From Pseudomonas sp. DTU12.3 (GTDB lineage: Bacteria > Pseudomonadota > Gammaproteobacteria > Pseudomonadales > Pseudomonadaceae), in the NCBI RefSeq assembly GCF_004124275.1, contig NZ_CP027218.1:6040501-6104500 (forward strand): a DNA stretch of 64,000 bases. Reading direction: 5' to 3'. The notes under the pieces were generated by a model. It was given only the letters and a program-made list of their open reading frames with translations. It was not told the DNA's origin and ran no database searches. Each line of letters begins with the position of its first letter. Within the stretch, counting starts at the first letter, position 1. Of this stretch, positions 60,764 through 64,000 are shown piece by piece. The translations under genes and the position numbers were made by a program.

Positions 60764-63073
60764 TTATTTGCGCAGCAAGCGCAAACCGTTGAACACCACC
60801 AACAGGCTCACGCCCATGTCAGCGAACACCGCCATCCACATGGTGGCGAGTCCGGCGAAGGTTACCGCAAGAAAGATCGCTTTGATCACCAGGGCCAGCG
60901 CGATGTTCTGTTTCAGGATACTGGCGGTATTGCGCGACAGGCGGATGAACGCGGGGATCTTGCGCAGATCGTCGTCCATCAGGGCGACATCCGCTGTTTC
61001 AATCGCCGTATCGGTGCCGGCAGCGGCCATGGCGAAACCGATCTCGGCGCGAGCCAGTGCCGGCGCATCGTTGATGCCGTCGCCGACCATGCCGACTCGC
61101 CGCCCCTGTGCATACAGGTCTTCGATGGCTTGCAGTTTGTCGGTCGGCAGCAAGTCACCACGGGCCTCGTCGATACCGACCTGCGCGGCAATCGCCTGAG
61201 CGGTGTGGACGTTATCACCGGTGAGCATCAGGGTTTTCACCCCGAGTTCATGCAGTTGGCGGATCGCTTCGCGGCTGGTTTCCTTGACGGTGTCGGCCAC
61301 GGCGAAGAGTGCCAGTGGGCCAGAGCCGTCGAGCAGCAGCACCACGGACTTGCCCTGCTTTTCCAGCGCGAAGAGTTTTTCTTCCAGCGCCGGCGAGCAC
61401 AGGCCCAACTCTTCGACCAGACGATGGTTACCCAAGTGGTAGGTCTGGCCGTTGATGTCGCCTTTGACGCCCCGCCCGCCCAGCGCTTCGAAGTTATCCA
61501 CAATCAGCGCTTGGAAGTTTTTATCCACAGCGGCGTTGGCAATGGCCAGCGACACCGGGTGATCGGAGCGTCCGGCCAACGCAGCGGCGATGGCCGGTGC
61601 CGTGGCATCCGCCGTCGCGTCGAGGGACAGGTAATCGGTCTGCACCGGTTTGCCGTGGGTGATCGTCCCGGTTTTATCCAGTGCTAGATAATCGAGCTTG
61701 AAACCGCCCTCCAGGTACACGCCGCCCTTGACCAGAATGCCTTTGCGCGCCGCTGCCGCGAGGCCGCTGACGATGGTCACCGGGGTGGAAATCACCAGTG
61801 CACATGGGCACGCAACGACCAGCAACACCAGCGCGCGGTAGATCCAGTCGAACCACACGGCGCCCATGAACAGCGGCGGAATGATCGCCACGGCCAAGGC
61901 AAAGACGAACACCACGGGCGTGTAGATTTTCGAGAACTGATCGACGAAGCGCTGAGTCGGTGCGCGTGCGCCTTGGGCCTGTTCAACGGCGTGGATGATC
62001 CGCGCCAGGGTCGAGTTGTTCGCCGCTGCGGTAACCGCGTACTCCAGCGAACCGGCCTGATTGATGGTGCCGGCGAAGACCTTGTCGCCGACGGTTTTTT
62101 CCACCGGCAGGCTTTCCCCGGTGATCGGCGCCTGGTCGATGGTCGAACTGCCGCTGACCACTTCGCCATCCAACGCGATGCGCTCGCCGGGCTTCACCCG
62201 CACGCGGGCGCCGAGTTCGACGCTTTTCACGTCTTGCTCAATCCAGCTGCCATCAGCCTGCAACACCGTGGCTTGCTCCGGTGTCATCTGCATCAGGCCG
62301 CTGATCGCATTGCGCGCACGGTCCAGCGAACGCGCTTCGATCAGCTCGGCGACGGTGAACAGGAACATCACCATCGCCGCTTCCGGCCACTGGCCGATGA
62401 GGATGGCACCGGTCACGGCGATGCTCATCAGCGCGTTGATGTTGAGGTTGCGGTTCTTCAGGGCGATCCAGCCCTTTTTATAAGTGGTCAGGCCACCGCT
62501 GAGGATCGACACCAGCGCGATGATCGCCACCACCCAGGTGGGTGCGGCGTTGGTGAAGTGGATGACTTCGGCGGCAAGTGCGCCGATGCCGGACAGCGCC
62601 AACGGCCACCAGTGTTTTTTCACTGGCGCCGGGGCCGGCGCTTCGACGCCCGCCTCCAGCGGCTCGGCGTGCATGCCGAGGGATTTGATCGCCTCGGTGA
62701 TTGGCTCAGTGCCGGGCAGATTGTGGGTCACGCCGAGCACACGGTTGATCAGATTGAATTCCAGCTGCTGCACGCCGGCGAGTTTGCCGAGCTTGTTCTG
62801 GATCAGCGTCTGTTCGGTCGGGCAGTCCATCGCTTCGATGCGGAAACTGCTCAGGCGCGCATCGGCGCTGGTCTTTTCGCTCAGTTGCACCAACGCAGGC
62901 GCGGCGGCTGTCGACGAGCAGCAGGAATCCTCGTGCGCATGAACCGGTGCCGGCGCTGCGACTTTCGACCCGCAGCAAGAATCGCCGCCGTGTGAATGCT
63001 TATTCACAGGCTGCAATTTATGACTGTGATCGTGGCCGTCGCCGGGCTTGTGGGTGTGCTGGGAATCGCTCAT
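60764..63073 (-). CDS. cadA: Cadmium/zinc-exporting P-type ATPase CadA
   Basis: A 769-residue P1B-type ATPase exporting Cd, Zn and possibly Pb. The N-terminus is rich in His and Cys (HTHKPGDGHDHSH, HSHGGDSCCGS, HEDSCCSS), followed by a heavy-metal domain with AMDCPTEQTL. The membrane CPC motif is VVACPCALVIS, the phosphorylation site ALDKTGTITHGKP, the HP motif in GRSDHPVSLA, and the hinge GDGINDAPALA. It is divergent from cadR with a CadR operator in its promoter. Confidence 0.94.
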   Translation of the reverse strand: MSDSQHTHKPGDGHDHSHKLQPVNKHSHGGDSCCGSKVAAPAPVHAHEDSCCSSTAAAPALVQLSEKTSADARLSSFRIEAMDCPTEQTLIQNKLGKLAGVQQLEFNLINRVLGVTHNLPGTEPITEAIKSLGMHAEPLEAGVEAPAPAPVKKHWWPLALSGIGALAAEVIHFTNAAPTWVVAIIALVSILSGGLTTYKKGWIALKNRNLNINALMSIAVTGAILIGQWPEAAMVMFLFTVAELIEARSLDRARNAISGLMQMTPEQATVLQADGSWIEQDVKSVELGARVRVKPGERIALDGEVVSGSSTIDQAPITGESLPVEKTVGDKVFAGTINQAGSLEYAVTAAANNSTLARIIHAVEQAQGARAPTQRFVDQFSKIYTPVVFVFALAVAIIPPLFMGAVWFDWIYRALVLLVVACPCALVISTPVTIVSGLAAAARKGILVKGGVYLEGGFKLDYLALDKTGTITHGKPVQTDYLSLDATADATAPAIAAALAGRSDHPVSLAIANAAVDKNFQALIVDNFEALGGRGVKGDINGQTYHLGNHRLVEELGLCSPALEEKLFALEKQGKSVVLLLDGSGPLALFAVADTVKETSREAIRQLHELGVKTLMLTGDNVHTAQAIAAQVGIDEARGDLLPTDKLQAIEDLYAQGRRVGMVGDGINDAPALARAEIGFAMAAAGTDTAIETADVALMDDDLRKIPAFIRLSRNTASILKQNIALALVIKAIFLAVTFAGLATMWMAVFADMGVSLLVVFNGLRLLRK

Positions 63074-63103
63074 TGGTCGCGTCCATGAAGGTGCCTGTTG
63101 CCA

Positions 63104-63134
63104 AGTAAAGACCCTGTAGCCACTATAGGGTCAA
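63104..63134 (-). promoter_or_regulatory. cadA promoter with CadR operator
   Basis: On the minus strand TTGACC (63129-63134) and TTTACT (63104-63109) are spaced by 19 bases, the long spacing of MerR-activated promoters. The dyad ACCCTGTAG-N3-CTATAGGGT (63111-63131) fills the spacer and matches the known Pseudomonas CadR site. The divergent cadR start lies 27 bases to the right, so the same site can autoregulate cadR. Confidence 0.9.
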
Positions 63135-63157
63135 GCACCCTTTTGGAGATTGCCGTC

Positions 63158-63607
63158 ATGAAGATCGGAGAACTGGCCAAACTCACCGACTGCGCCGTGG
63201 AAACCATCCGCTATTACGAGCGCGAAAACCTCCTGCCGGAACCGGCCCGCAGCGACGGCAACTACCGCGTCTACACCCAGGCGCACGCCGAACGCCTGAC
63301 CTTCATCCGCAACTGCCGCACCCTCGACATGACCCTCGAAGAGATTCGCAGCCTGCTGACTTTGCGCGACAGCCCGCAGGATCAATGCGAAAGCGTCAAT
63401 GCGTTGATCGACGAACATATCCAGCATGTGAAGGCGCGGATCGATGGATTGTTGGCGTTGCAGACGCAACTGCTCGACCTGCGCCAACGCTGTGGCGAAG
63501 GGCCGATGGCCGACCAGTGCGGGATTTTGCAGCGACTGGAGGTCAGCGGCGGAGTCGTCGCAACCGAAGTCGAACACTCCCACGTAGGCCGCAGCCACGG
63601 CCACTAA
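63158..63607 (+). CDS. cadR: MerR family cadmium-responsive regulator CadR
   Basis: A 149-residue MerR-type activator. The N-terminal winged HTH is MKIGELAKLTDCAVETIRYY, followed by a dimerisation helix. Metal-binding cysteines lie in DQCESVN and in RCGEGPMADQCGIL, and the C-terminus is His-rich (EHSHVGRSHGH), a mark of P. putida-type CadR. The ATG at 63158 is chosen over an upstream in-frame ATG at 63098 because it begins the HTH and leaves the operator free. Confidence 0.93.
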   Translation: MKIGELAKLTDCAVETIRYYERENLLPEPARSDGNYRVYTQAHAERLTFIRNCRTLDMTLEEIRSLLTLRDSPQDQCESVNALIDEHIQHVKARIDGLLALQTQLLDLRQRCGEGPMADQCGILQRLEVSGGVVATEVEHSHVGRSHGH

Positions 63608-63622
63608 CCACATACCCTCCCT

Positions 63623-63701
63623 GTAGGAGCTGCCGCAGGCTGCGATCTTTTGATCTTATAAACATAAAGATCAAAAGATCGCAGCCTGCGGCAGCTCCTA
63701 C
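63623..63701. repeat. REP pair (GTAGGAGCTGC family)
   Basis: Near-perfect palindrome of 79 bases with the consensus arms, in the convergent gap between cadR and the partial gene at the right edge. Confidence 0.88.
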
Positions 63702-63707
63702 ACGGGT

Positions 63708-64000
63708 TTAGATCACGTCGAAACTCACCTCGGTGGCGGCTCCCGTGCCCCAGAAAAAATTGGGACTCAGGCGAGCGCCCAGATAAATGAAGTATTTAAC
63801 CGTGACGCTTTGGCCAACATGCGGCAGATAAACTTCAGGGGCGATATGAAACTCTATGGTCTGCTTTGGATTGACAGCCAATCTGCGCTGACGCTCGACC
63901 CAATGATCCGGCGATTGCGTCCAGAGAATTTCAATGCCGTAACAGGCGCGCAGGTGCTCAATCGGCGCCAGTCTTACGGTAATGCCATCAGGAAACGCGG
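63708..64000 (-). CDS. C-terminal part of an unidentified protein (runs off the window)
   Basis: The minus strand is open from the right edge to a TAA at 63708-63710, giving at least 97 codons. The visible C-terminus includes HLRACYGIEILWTQ, PKQTIEFHIAPEVYLPHVG and KYFIYLGARLSPNFFWG, and ends EVSFDVI. Composition suggests a beta-rich soluble domain. The start lies beyond position 64000. I do not recognise the family. Confidence 0.6.
   Translation of the reverse strand, partial: AFPDGITVRLAPIEHLRACYGIEILWTQSPDHWVERQRRLAVNPKQTIEFHIAPEVYLPHVGQSVTVKYFIYLGARLSPNFFWGTGAATEVSFDVI

Noticed and set aside
931..63701. Repeated palindromic units considered as a CRISPR array
   Set aside because: The units are dispersed singly over 63 kb, occur as inverted pairs rather than regularly spaced direct repeats, and no cas genes are present.

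Overview
The window is chromosomal DNA from a Pseudomonas, most likely of the P. fluorescens lineage. The gene order from pilT through proC, metXW, rdgB, hemW, trmB, thiGS, mtgA, rpoH, ftsXEY, two M16 peptidases, rsmD, the laoR/laoCBA locus, coaD, mutM, ilvD and folA follows the conserved Pseudomonas core block (PAO1 roughly PA0395 to PA0350, from memory). The intergenic spaces carry many Pseudomonas REP palindromes. All assignments are read from the sequence without database searches.

Region 1 (0-23.7 kb) is housekeeping: cell-wall peptidase, pilus retraction ATPase, PLP homeostasis, proline and methionine synthesis, nucleotide sanitation, heme chaperone, tRNA methylation, thiamine thiazole synthesis, the heat-shock sigma factor with a sigmaE/AlgU-like promoter, the ftsY-ftsE-ftsX operon, a paired M16 protease operon with rsmD, a hydrolase plus AraC regulator, and a sulfurtransferase. 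Region 2 (23.7-28.2 kb) is the laoR/laoCBA long-chain alcohol oxidation locus. Region 3 (28.3-33.5 kb) returns to core genes (coaD, ferredoxin, mutM, HDOD, PfpI-like, RlmI-like).

Region 4 (33.5-37.2 kb) is the most unusual part. A short gene for a 23-residue peptide has its own promoter and a strong ribosome binding site. A hairpin follows it, then three overlapping genes: a SagB-type flavin dehydrogenase, an AurF-type diiron oxygenase with all seven expected metal ligands, and a Bcr/CflA-type exporter. This looks like a compact peptide-modification (RiPP-like) cassette without a YcaO. It sits between two core genes, and I do not recognise its product.

Region 5 (37.4-45.6 kb) holds ilvD, a phosphorylcholine-phosphatase-like enzyme, the cystine transporter tcyP, folA and a DUF2868/DUF3482 GTPase pair. 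Region 6 (45.8-51.6 kb) is a phosphonate operon: a PhnZ-like HD oxygenase, a FAD oxidoreductase and a 2-aminoethylphosphonate ABC transporter. Its LysR regulator now lies 8 kb away because a type VI secretion island (51.9-59.7 kb) sits between them. The island carries vgrG, a DUF4123 adaptor, three tandem lipoproteins (probable immunity proteins) and a class 3 lipase effector. It is bracketed by a direct repeat of about 230 bp that includes a second copy of the lysR 3' end. Region 7 (60.8-63.6 kb) is the divergent cadA/cadR metal-resistance pair with a clear CadR operator. A partial unknown gene runs off the right edge.
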